DNA of 64,000 nt from positions 131,333,140 to 131,397,139 of the forward strand of contig OY755039.1 in the NCBI GenBank assembly GCA_963576565.1. The letters run 5' to 3'. Below are positions 54,290 through 64,000 of the stretch, one piece after another (the first letter of the stretch is position 1; each line of letters begins with the position of its first letter). The notes under the pieces are model-generated. The model had not been told where the DNA came from, made no database searches, and worked only from the letters and a program-made list of their open reading frames with translations. Both the position numbers and the translations under genes were made by a program. This stretch comes from Aspidapion aeneum (Eukaryota > Arthropoda > Insecta > Coleoptera > Brentidae).

Positions 54290-54590
54290 GATAGTCGAAT
54301 AGTCTGGGTGGTCCTTTTGGCCATAGGCCAATAGTGTGAGTGGTTTTTTGACCTTGAAAGATTGTTAAGGTCATTTTGTGCAAAGGTGAATAGTGTGGAT
54401 GGTCTTTTTGACCTTAATATGATATCGCATAGTTGCGAAGGCCATTATCTTTTGTGTGCAGAGGCAAATAGTGTGAGTGGTCTTTTTGACCCTGATACGA
54501 CATTGTAAAGTTATGTGGCTCTTTGTCTTTTGTGTTCAGAGGTGAATAGTGTGGGAGGTCTTTTTGACCTTAATAAGATATTGTACATAT
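54290..54590. repeat. ~78 bp minisatellite, GAATAGTGTGAGTGGTCTTT unit
   Basis: AATAGTGTG(A/G)(G/A)TGG followed by TCTTTTTGACCT recurs near 54329, 54388, 54466 and 54544 with spacings of 59, 78 and 78 bases, plus a weaker copy near 54297. It starts right after the donor of the preceding exon. Confidence 0.85.
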
Positions 54591-54635
54591 TTGGGAATTA
54601 TTATTATTTCATAATTTATTAAAATTAGTCTTTTT

Positions 54636-55219
54636 AGCTCACACTACTACTATACTATAGTAGTGTGTGCTATGGTGATCCTAATTTTTTCGAGAAAAAA
54701 AAAGTTGCTCCGATTTCAAAAATTTTTATATATCTTTGCGTTTCAGATGATTTTGAAACTTTTTTGTCTTGCTGTCTGTCTGTCTGTCTGTAACGACCAA
54801 CCCGCATAACTCAAAAACCGCTTGTCCGATTTAAATAAAATTTGGTACCTAGGCTGAGTCTTGGGCCGTGGTGGTCCCATTAATAAACGAAATCCACCGA
54901 ACGCAATTCACATAAAAGGGTGGGGGTAGATTTCAAAAATGAGAGTTTATGTGAAAATATGGCGTGTATGATATCAAACAAAAGGTAAATGAGTCTGGAG
55001 TTAAACAAAATACATTTTAGTTTTTAAAAAAAGGGTGGGGGTAGATTTTAAAAATTAGAGTATAAGGCAAAACATGGCTTGTGTGGTATCAAACGAAAGG
55101 TAATTGAGTCTGGAGTTGAATAAAATATATTTCAGTTTTTAGTTATATTAGCTCACACGTACACTATAACTACAGTACGTAGTGTGAGCTTAGGTGCCCA
55201 TAGATTGGCAGAGTATTTT
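54636..55219 (+). repeat. dispersed repeat family B, single copy
   Basis: A single unit matching those at 12562-14187: the hairpin AGCTCACACTACTACTATAC at the left, a CTGT microsatellite near 54775, and the second AGCTCACAC-type hairpin near 55150-55190, then CCATAGATTGGCAGAGTATT. It shows that the paired copies in bark are two whole units joined head to head. Confidence 0.85.
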
Positions 55220-56798
55220 TTATATATATACAGATTTTTTTCTCTCTTTATTCTTGGCAATTTGGGACCATGATAAAGCAAACAGTTTTTTGTTGAACAC
55301 ATGCATCGTTTCATTCTTAAATCCTACGCGATAAGATAATATGTCTTACTCAGGGCACAGGTGGAAAAAGAATGGAGCGAGTTTACAGTGAAGTTTGACT
55401 CACCTGTTTACCGGAGAAAAGACATTCTTTTCTATTAACTTGCAAATAAATAGCCAAGATATTACACACGTTTTGTAAAACGTCAGTATATAGTGCCTAA
55501 TTTTCTCGGGCGATTTCCCGAAACTGGAAAATTTAAGAACTTCTTCGCACCCTAGTGACACAGTTCGTGCGGAAATAGGGGTACCCCGGGTAACAACAAC
55601 GAAGTTACCAGGTGAGCTCCATAATTGTATTTTTTATCTGTGCCAAAGAAATTCAAGGAACCCTAGAAGACGCATCCCCATTATTTAATACGCAAATTCA
55701 TTCATTATGCATGAAATCTCAGAAAATTTCGCCGAATCCTCGCAGGCAACACTGTAAGAGGTATAAAAGAGAAATCGATGAAAAACCATGGGCGTGCAGA
55801 TTTTGTTGAAAATAAAATAAATATATTATAGACATTTTCCTATAAAATTTTTCCACCCAAAATTATAAAATTTAAATAAGTGTAAAATATTACCGGACAG
55901 CTTTGACAGCCATTCTATTTAAATGACTCTTTTTACAGAATTAATTTCTTTATCGATTTATAATATTAGAAATCAATAACTTATTTACAGCTGGTAATAA
56001 CCGTAGTTTTGATTTTTATTATTTTTCCCTAAAGATAAGAAATCTGCTTTATATTATTTTTTCAGGATATAGAAAAGTGTAACTTTATTCCCTAAAATTT
56101 AAAACACAGGTAAAAGTGTTTCTTTTTATTTCAAATTGTCAAAGGTGTTTTTTTACCTTTTTACTCTTTCACCTTGGTAATACATTGCTCTTAGTAAATT
56201 TTTTACAGTAAGTAGATTTGTTCTGTTAAAAAAAGTCAAAAACTCCGAATTATATACTCAGACCTTGAGATATTTATCAAAATTTTTGCATCAGGATTTA
56301 AAGAGTCTATTTGATCTCCTAGTGTACAGGGTGCATTTTCGACACTTTTGGGTGTTTTCGGTTTCTATGTTTATAATATTGATATGCGATGTTTACCATC
56401 ATTATTCTCTTCAAATTAAAGCACACTAAGGTGTAGTCGTTTTTTCTTCAATCTTCTCTAGAAGTTCACGAAACCACCCAAATGATAAAAATGGGACAGC
56501 CTATACTTATAATATAGATTTTTTGTTATATTTTATCAGCAAAACTCTTGCCTCGAAATAAAAGGACTCATTGGTTTATTTTACCAAAATCCATTCATTA
56601 GTTTATTAAACTCTAGAAATTAGTTTTTTTAGAAAATATTTGAGTCTGTGTTTTTTTACATTTGCAAATGTTAAAAAATATGACTTATTCAGTTTTATCA
56701 ACAAAAGACTTGATTTCCATAAAAAAATCTATTTAATTTTTATTTACCAAATAAAATAAAAATGAAAAAATATTATTTATAATTAAGTGATTATTATA
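55220..56798. other. intron, nothing recognised
   Basis: A TA-rich run at 55221-55231 and a CAGGGTGCATTTTCGACACT word near 56334 (like the CAGGGTG foldback ends but without a partner) are all I can point to. No gene. Confidence 0.45.
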
Positions 56799-57426
56799 GA
56801 GGGTATCCCATAACTTAGGCGCCATAGTGCAGCAGGTGATAGAGGAGGTTATTTCCAAGAAAAAAGTTTATATAACATGGGGTCAACATTCATCTGTTTT
56901 TAAGATATAGGATTTTTAAAGAGGAGTGGGTGAAAACGGGTTATACAAAAAAAAATCTGTCACAGCCAGCTGAATACTCAGCTAATTGTGATTAAAAAAT
57001 GTGGTACTCCTTTTTTGATAATATTACAAGTGGAGGAGGTACGGGCTGTCAAAATAACCTCGAAAATGTATAAAAAATAATAACTTTTTTTAAATTAATT
57101 TTTGCTTTCTCTTTTAAAAAATATCAATAATATTTCATTATTATGTCTCGCTAGAGACTTGTTTTTATTAACAAAAAATATTTAAAAAACATTGCATTTA
57201 ATACGGCATTCATAAAAGTTCATACCAAAAAAATAGTATTTTCTAAAAAAATTGACTTAATTTCAATTTACTGCTTTTGTTCTAATACAATACTACGCAA
57301 TTTCATATTTGCGTTTTTTTAGAAAGTTATTATCACAAAAGTTAAAAAAAAACAACAAGTTTTTGATCAGACATGACCTCCTTTATCACTTGTTGGCCTA
57401 TGGCCCCTAAGTTATGGGACAACCTG
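56799..57426. mobile_element. 628 bp TA-flanked MITE, CCCATAACTTAGG ends
   Basis: GAGGGTATCCCATAACTTAG at the left is mirrored by AAGTTATGGGACAACCTG at the right, flanked by TA (56797-56798, 57427-57428). GGCGCCATAG and CTATGGCCCC extend the inverted repeat, as do the GATAGAGGAGG / CCTCCTTTATC words. No transposase. Confidence 0.8.
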
Positions 57427-57762
57427 TATATACAAACATGATTAAATTTGGCAAATATAAGAATTAAGAACAATATTTTAATCCATTTGACTCAAGGCTC
57501 TCTTTTAATTAATCACCAGGGACTATGCAGTACCTAAGTGAAAAGGAAGTTAAAACTCTTTTTTTTCTGTGTAAAAGTAGGTACTACCTTTTTTCTTCTT
57601 ATAGTTATATTTGTAACTACTTTTTTACATCATTACATGATGATCGAACATCAAAAACAACCAGTGATAATATATTATGTATACTTTATAATAAAAAGAG
57701 ATAGTTGAATAATTAACTACTAACCACTAGTAGTAAGTAGTTTTCTCAATTTGAACTAGTCT

Positions 57763-57940
57763 TTAACACCTGACCTTGGGCAAGGCATTTGGTACAAGAT
57801 AGTGCCTACTAGGTGCTAAACGAACATACTGAGGATCAAAGTGGTCAGAACAAAGACATGCCCATTTTGACAGAATTTTTTCCTTATTAAGGTCAATAAT
57901 CTCCCTCCAAAGCTCTCTCTTGTTTGGATCAGTGGGGAAC
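57763..57940 (-). CDS. THAP-domain zinc-finger protein, exon 2
   Basis: After a TTTACTAG acceptor, one base completes the Arg codon begun in exon 1 and 58 codons run to TAA (RFPTDPNKRELWREIIDLNK, then WACLCSDHFDPQY, then YLVPNALPKVRC). It holds the second half of the THAP fold: conserved Trp33, the Cys52-x2-His55 pair completing the C2CH zinc site, Phe56 and a LVPNALP block in the place of the AVPTIF motif. THAP domains bind specific DNA and are found in P-element-type transposases and host regulators. The frame stops about four residues after the domain, unless a weak donor in the AAGGTCAGG context leads to a further exon. Confidence 0.85.
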
Positions 57941-58272
57941 CTAGTAAACTCATAAATTTGAATATTTTTAAAATGTTTAATAACTGTACAGTAGCATGAC
58001 ATAACATAACATCACAGAGTGAAAATGGTTGTTTACATAAGAAATAAATATTTAGAGTTATATATTATTGCCAGAATAAATTAAGAAACTTTTCCAAAAA
58101 AACCCAAATACTAGAGGTGGGAAAATAAGGGAATTTGCAACAATAAATAATGTTTCTTAAAACTTCTTTGTAAAATAAATCACTAATATTTTGTAAAAAA
58201 AGTTATAAACCACACCACTGTCTTACCAAATCGTAAACAATATGACGGTTTCTGGAAGAGATTCAAACTTAC
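57941..58272 (-). other. intron of the THAP gene
   Basis: 332-base GT-AG intron between the two THAP exons (donor GTAAGT, acceptor ACTAG). No other feature. Confidence 0.75.
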
Positions 58273-58337
58273 CGGTGAAATGATACATCCAGCCACTTCT
58301 CGTCACTTTTGTCACACAGAATGCACTTCTTAGGCAT
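58273..58337 (-). CDS. THAP-domain zinc-finger protein, exon 1
   Basis: ATG at 58337 opens 21 codons plus two bases, MPKKCILCDKSDEKWLDVSF then H, before a GTAAGT donor. Cys5-x2-Cys8 are the first pair of the C2CH zinc site and SFHRFP spans the splice, exactly where THAP genes carry this conserved block. Spliced length is 80 residues, almost only the domain. The gene lies antisense in the last visible intron of the acidic protein gene. It could be a small host gene, a domesticated fragment or a transposon leftover; no P-element core is nearby. Confidence 0.85.
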
Positions 58338-58429
58338 TTTTAAAGTTATTTAATAAAAAAAAATCTTTATTTTGTGATAAATATTGCAAAAAAAGGCACG
58401 TTTATTCGGATAACATCTCAAAGGCAACG

Positions 58430-59330
58430 ATAAATGATGCAAGGGTGACGTTTGGTCTACATTGTTGCCGCTATTAATTTTTTTTCTGAAAAATAGCGAA
58501 CAAAAATCAGTTTTTTGCATTTTACGCGAGAACGATACGTCGTAGGGCAAAATTTAATGTATGAGAAATATTACCCATAGGATTCCCTACAATCGGTCTC
58601 CATAGTCTATAGGTCTACAACCACACGTTTAGAAGAAAATTTCAAAAAATTATGTTTTTTGCAATTTATGCAAAAACGGTAAGTCATAAAAAAAAACTTT
58701 ATTGACATAAAATGATCAAGACACAATTCTCTACAATGCCACAATGACAATTTACAGCTCTACAACCACATGTGTTGAAGACAGAGGGTGCCGAAAATGC
58801 CCATTATATACTTTTTTGCGTTTTACGCAAAAACCATAAGTCATAGAGCTGTGACTCACATAGGTGAATTGTAGAGAATGGCGTCCTGGAGATTTCTTGT
58901 CTATAGTGTGTTTTTCTAGGACCTACCGTTTTTGCATAAAACAAAATAATAATTTTTGCAAATTTGGCGTTGTAAACCTGTGGCCCAAAAGGAAAGAATG
59001 TAGAAAATTGTGTCCTTTAACATTTTATGTTTATAAAGTTTCTTTCTACGACTAAAAAAAACACAATTTTTGACAACTTAGCTGCCATCTACCTTCTAAA
59101 CATGTTGTTGTAGACCTATAGACTATGGAGATTGATTGTAAAGACTCGTATGGGTAATATGTCTCTAAAATAAAATTCTTCTCTACGACTTACCGTTTTT
59201 GCGTAAAATGCAAAAAACTGATTTTTGTCAATTTTGGTGCCCTCTATCTTCTATACATGTAAGTCTAGAGCTATAACCTTTAAGAAAAATTGTAAAGGAA
59301 TTTTTGAAGTGTAAACTTCTTTAGGCGCGT
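58430..59330. repeat. inverted array of TTTTTGCGTTTTACGCAAAA modules
   Basis: A module of about 150 bases combining TTTTGCATTTTACGC-like words, CATAAGTCATAG and CCTACAATCGGTCTCCATAG / GTCTACAACCACA recurs in forward sense near 58495, 58655 and 58800 and in reverse sense near 58925 and 59180, with a further relic near 59570. The array folds about a centre near 58880. Outer boundaries are unclear; it is probably another foldback element. It begins just upstream of the THAP start codon. Confidence 0.65.
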
Positions 59331-59651
59331 TTAGTAGTTTTTGTGGGTACTGAATTGAACTGAGCCGTCAGACTCGGCTATGTAACGCTCATTCGGGTGA
59401 AGTCGGCTCGAGTCGACTAACTGTGAGAGGAACATTCAGCGAGCAATATGATGATGCAGATGAAGGCCAGAATTATTAATTTCGCCTTGTTAAAGTTTAC
59501 ACTTCTGCCATGTGGTCTTAAGCACACACAATTTTTTTTTGTCAAAAAAGGTTTTCTCTGCGACGTTCCATTTTCGCGTAAAATCAAATCAAAAAGCTTT
59601 TTGAGTTTTCCAGAGTTGCCCAGGGGAGTTTTGTAGACTAATTTTTTTAAG

Positions 59652-59652
<1 letters not shown>

Positions 59653-59702
<50 letters not shown>
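59653..59702. repeat. (TA)n microsatellite
   Basis: About 25 uninterrupted TA dinucleotides, followed by TACACATATA. The Tyr-Ile frame over it is simple sequence. Confidence 0.95.
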
Positions 59703-59710
<8 letters not shown>

Positions 59711-60792
59711 TTATATAAAAAAAAAGGTTTTTTTAACTTTCGTGATCAAAACATTTAACTTAAATTTATTTGGACTAAAAGCAAGAGTTATTTTTATACC
59801 GAAAACATATAATTAATAGTTAAAAGTGCAGTTTAGTCATCTGGTTTTAATAACTTTTTAAATACCGCCTAGGAATACAAAACTAATAAACTATTTATGA
59901 ACTCTAACCTCACACCAAAGAAATTTAATTAAACTTACTTTTAGTTGAACGTTTTTCACACTTAAATGGAGTCCCGTTTTTTTCAAAAAACCGAAAACCA
60001 AATCAATATTTTAAACTGCGCATTCCCTACCGTACTTTTTCTTCTCACATAAAATATCTCCCTCTCAGCTGTGGTCGAGCATATGTGAAGTTAGTAAGAG
60101 GAAGATAATTTTATGTGATCAGAAAGAGAGAGGTGCGCATGTGCAGTTAAAAAAAATGGTTTGCATTACAGGATATCGCCGCTAGTTATTTTGTGTTCCT
60201 GCAAAAAACAAGCTCAAGTTGGTTGACTGCACAAAAATTGCAATTTTGTGCTAATCGTTGTACGTTTTATAAAAATCGACAATCAACAATCTTCGAAAAA
60301 AACCAACTTTATTTAGCTGATTATTTCTAATTTATACTTTCCTTTTAATTCAAAATAGATAAGGATTTAAACCGCCACATAGATCTATAAAAACAGGGAC
60401 TTAAAAGCAAATGTTTTATGATTTTTGTTAAGTTTAGGTACCTATGTAAACAAAAATTTACCGATTGATTATTGGATAACATATTCTAACTTAAAAAAAA
60501 AACTTTTTTTCAAACATTTATATACATATGTGCATATAGGCACACAGACAGACATGCATACATACATATCTAGAGGTTATACTTACAACCTAGAATTAAA
60601 TTGTGTAGAAAAACATTATTAATGATAGGATCTCAAAAAAAATCAATGAAAACAATCCTTTTCTCACATAGGATGGTAAACATATTCTATTACAGGTACA
60701 TGTATAGCAATCCAAAACGTAAGCCGAATTCAAAAACAAAATATTATTTTGATTTTTATCAAATTTAGAAGTTATAAAAGTACTGGCAACAT
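59703..60792. other. intron, nothing firm
   Basis: AT-rich stretch with short ACAGACAGACATGCATACAT simple sequence near 60543. No gene. Confidence 0.45.
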
Positions 60793-62945
60793 TGTTGCGA
60801 ATTTGAAAGAAATCCCCAGTATAAGACTTTTTGTGTCTGATGAAGTTTAGGATTTCTATACGGGGTCTACCTTTAGTTGAATGTTTTTGATCTGTGCACT
60901 ACGCATTTTTTTAAGACCAGACAATTTTCCTTAATCCTATAGTAATACAGTGTTTTCTTTAAATCGGTTAAATACTTTCTGCTTCATTAATGGTCCTTCG
61001 AGCCGGATGAAGGCTAGTTTTCGTCATTAAAATTTTAAAACTTTGCGTTTTCGATTTTATTGGGAGAAGTTTTCAATTTTCTTGTTGCAAGAAGTTTAGG
61101 TTTTTCCAAATTTTTATATTTTAGCATGTGTACTGCGCCATTTCGAACGTTTTTAACGCAAGTCAATCAACTTTTCAATTTTTGAAAGGACTTTTTTTAA
61201 ATAATTTTATTTAAAAGTAGTAGTATGCCATTTTTTACTTTGCATTTGGAAAATAATGCTTAAGATATACAAAAATATTTTTAAAGCTACATATTAACAT
61301 ATTTACAAAGTTGAGGTTTTGAATACCTTGATTTTTTATTTTTTAAAACAGATAAAAGGTTTTTATGCGTAAATGAGCAAAAAAAACCGTTGTTTTTATG
61401 CGGTTTTCTTTTGATAAATAAAGCGTTTTCAATACGTTGTTTTTTAACACACTAAATAAAAATTTAATTTAGTGAATTATATTATTTTCTTTGTTTTCTA
61501 CTAGAAAATAAACAACGTAGGTAAGTCACATTGTCCGGTCTTGGGGGTTTTGCGCAAATTTTATTTTTCAATTTACAGGGCGCATTTTATTTTTTGTTTT
61601 GCCAATTATTTAGTCATTTGTTTTAATAACTTTTAAAAATGGGCGACAAATTGAACAGGGCCAATTTAAAACACACGACCGCATTTAATAGGTTAACGGA
61701 GGCTTTAGTTGTGGGGCAAAAGGGCTGAGGTTTTAGCTAGGGCAGATGAAATTGAGGAGGTTTACCAGGACTTTCGAGTTTAAGGTTTATGACGTCATGA
61801 GGATTTCTGCTGATAAGGCTTTTTATGGTGTCAAAGGTTTGAAAAATGATTTTATAATCAAAGATTCGACTGCTTCATCGGCAAACACTTCCCTGAATCC
61901 AACCCATAGACCGGGTCCCTCTTCTTCGAAAATTTTAGCAAACCTTCCAAAGCTAACCATGCCGAAATTTAACGGTGATTATAAAGATTGGTCTGCGTTT
62001 TATGATTTTTTCAACAGTGTTATTCATAATAATTCTAATTTATCTGGAGTCGATAAATTTCGACACTTGCTTACCTTATTAGAGGAACAACCTCTTGCCT
62101 TAATCAAGGGTCTTCCTATCACATAGGTAAATTATTTTGTACCGTATGATATACTAGAAAACAGGTATCAAAATAAAAGAATTTTGGCCACCCAATATTA
62201 TAACGCTATTTTTAATGCTCCTTCAGTAGAAAAACGCAATTGTACTGAATTGCGACGTCTATTGAACATTTTTAATGAAAATCTTGCGGCCCTAAGAGCG
62301 TTGCAGTTTCCTGTAGATCACTGGTATTTTTTATTGATGAACTTCTTAGCAGGAAAATTAGATCAAAAAACTCGAACGGAATTCGAGCAAGAAAATAGTT
62401 TAAGCACTGAAATACCAACATATCGGCAACTTCGACTCTTTCTTGAACGAACTTGCAAAGCTCTTGAGTCAGTTCAGTACACGAGCAATAATGTAAATGG
62501 TATAAATGTTTTAAGCAAGCCAAAAAGGACAATAAATGGAAATCATCACCAAATCAAAATTTTCCTAATAATAAACCCACTTTTTCATCAACAGAAGCTC
62601 TCAATGTCCGCTTCTTTGTTCGTCAAATCATACTTTGGTCAAGTGTCCAATTTTTCTGGCAAAAACGAAAGGTTTTCAATTGCTAAGCAGCACAAGCTAT
62701 GTGTTCGCTGTTTAATTTCTCCACCCTCAATTAAGAACTGTAGTTCTTCTTTTAACTGTAGGGTCTGTAAGTTCCCCCACCACACAGCTTTGCATTTTAA
62801 TAAACCCGGCAACACTGCGATTTCCCAAGGCTCAATAGTGGCATTTCATACCTCATTCGATAATGTTAACTTTCAACTTAAAAAATTTTGGGAAGTTGAA
62901 GAAATTGCCAAGGTTCCTCTTTTTCCTCAGGAGGAGCAGAGATAA
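60793..62945 (+). mobile_element. BEL/Pao-type LTR retrotransposon fragment
   Basis: GGTCCTTCGAGCCGGAT near 60991 is the leader found just after the 5' LTR of BEL/Pao elements. TGTTGCGA at 60793 could be the start of that LTR, giving one of about 190 bases, which is uncertain. A gag-like frame follows from 61639. No pol core, no second LTR and no target duplication were seen, so the 3' part is missing. Confidence 0.75.
61639..62945 (+). pseudogene. BEL/Pao gag with internal deletion into the RT start
   Basis: Starts at ATG 61639. One extra G near 61720, a shift before 61790 and a stop at 62125 break the frame. Conserved gag sequence is visible: LTMPKFNGDYKDWSAFYDFF, then DKFRHLLTLLEEQPLALIKG, then ENRYQNKR and NFLAGKLDQKTRTEFE. 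A zinc-knuckle-like block, CVRCLISPPSIKNC...CRVCKFPHHTALH, follows at about 62700-62800. Soon after comes NFQLKKFWEVEEI, which in intact elements belongs near the start of the reverse transcriptase. The protease region between them is therefore deleted. Confidence 0.8.
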
Positions 62946-63844
62946 TATAATATATTTATAAATCTTCTACCTTTAGAGATATTTCTGGTAGATTTTTAGT
63001 ACACCTGCCTTTTAGACAAACACAGCCAACATTTGTTGACACCCATTCTCAGGCGCTAAAACTAAATAAAAACTAAGCAAAATCTCTAGGCAAATAGTCC
63101 TTCCCAGCAGTGGCCGACTAAGGATGGGCCAAGGGACCTTAAGCCCCAGGCCTTAGAGCTGGAGGAGCTGCAGGCTGAGAGAGACAGCGAGAGATATATG
63201 CCCATTATTTAAATAATTTTGAAATTATTCTTGTACTTAAAAATACATAAAAATTCTTAATGCGCTGGCTATTTTAAGCATTAGCAGTAATTTTTCGAAG
63301 AGTTAAATTTGGGTACTAAAAAAAATATGGTTTGCAATAGACACCAGAGTATTCTATCTTGGGCAGATCCAGGGATATCAGACTGGGCTGGTCCCCCTTC
63401 TCCCAGACATAAAACTTATTTTTAAATTCTGATTAAAAAACAAGACCTGTATAATTCTTTGTGTCTGGAGTTTTTTCACAAAAATAACCTTTTTTCAAAA
63501 AACTTTGCCTGCGGCGCATTTTATCTTTCGATAATCAGATCTATTTAAAATCCTAGCAATAAAAATATCTTTTAGTTTTTGATACGTTTTTTCACGGAAA
63601 TCCTGGAGTCGCCACTGATCTTATATGTCTATTAGTAATTTAAATCGTTTTAATACAAAATGTTTTTCGATTAGCATTGTTGTAGTTTTGCCTTTGTGTG
63701 AAATTTGGAAGGTCGCCTATTTGTCCCGGGCCGGTTTACAGTTCCCCATCCACCCCTGGTCTTTAGTAAGATCTTAGAAACACTTAACTTATACTAGTTT
63801 TATTGTTAGTGAGATCCTTTAGTAATAAAATAAAAATCTTGTAG
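62946..63844. other. intron with possible hAT ends
   Basis: CAGTGGCCGACTAAGGATGG at 63108 looks like a hAT start. GGAGTCGCCACTG near 63615 and CATCCACCCCTG near 63758 could be matching ends, but neither gives an 8-bp duplication. No gene. Confidence 0.4.
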
Positions 63845-63977
63845 GTACAGGCCAGAAAACGAGGAGAATATGTCTCACTTTAGCAATCTAAGCCCTCCAT
63901 CCTCCTGTTCACCATATTTAAAAAGTTATGATGATGACGGGCATCGGATTGAACATTCCGGATCTTCAGACGACGAG
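63845..63977 (+). CDS. unidentified acidic Ser-rich protein gene, exon 4 in window
   Basis: After a CTTGTAG acceptor, one base completes the Arg codon begun at 54219, then 44 codons run to a GTAAAC donor. The peptide reads YRPENEENMSHFSNLSPPSS, then CSPYLKSYDDDGHRIEHSGS and SDDE. The composition (Ser, Pro, Asp, Glu) continues that of the earlier exons and suggests a disordered region. The gene runs on beyond the right edge in phase 0, so its functional domain is probably outside the window. Confidence 0.75.
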
Positions 63978-64000
63978 GTAAACAATTATTACATAATTAA

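Noticed and set aside
59417..59707. 96-codon minus-strand frame beginning MCIYIYIYIY
   Set aside because: Starts in the (TA)n microsatellite and continues into repeat-array DNA.

Overview
The window is AT-rich, intron-rich nuclear DNA of an insect. No bacterial gene order, operon or ribosome-binding site is visible. The host genes are split into small exons with GT-AG introns, and the spaces between are packed with layered transposable elements. The recognisable host protein is the insect tricellular-junction protein Bark beetle/Anakonda. The repeat load (hAT MITEs, foldback elements, mariner, BEL/Pao, LINE) would suit a large arthropod genome, possibly a beetle, but the sequence does not fix the order or species.

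Layout. (1) 1-640 is the end of a ~169 bp tandem repeat running in from the left. (2) 1818-15696 (+) holds the last five exons of a bark ortholog: end of the beta-helix region, C-type lectin domain, transmembrane segment and cytoplasmic tail, joined in frame with consistent intron phases. Its introns hold several MITEs, a 667 bp foldback, a mariner relic, a SINE-like segment and two inverted-repeat families (A and B). (3) 16.0-38 kb is a transposon graveyard. It contains a zinc-finger reverse-transcriptase retroelement split by a hAT element and by a second DNA transposon, and a 4.06 kb foldback element with 9-bp target duplications. Further right are a hAT relic, GTACGTAC-rich elements, a 798 bp element split by a 3.26 kb DDE-type transposon, and a minisatellite-bearing element. 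(4) 39171-63977 (+) holds four exons of one unidentified acidic, serine-rich protein gene (170 codons in the window, continuing to the right). All its exon junctions are phase-compatible. (5) Inside the last intron of that gene, antisense, is a two-exon gene for a complete THAP zinc-finger domain (57763-58337). The other introns of this gene hold a 5'-truncated I/Jockey-type LINE, nested hAT elements, more MITEs, minisatellites and a BEL/Pao fragment.

How parts relate. Nothing here forms an operon or defence cassette. The interest lies in reconstructable transposition history. Several insertions can be dated relative to each other because removing them restores an empty site: a reading frame in the retroelement, and a second intact copy of the 798 bp element. 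About a dozen elements keep exact or near-exact target-site duplications. All boundaries and identities were read by eye; no database search was run.
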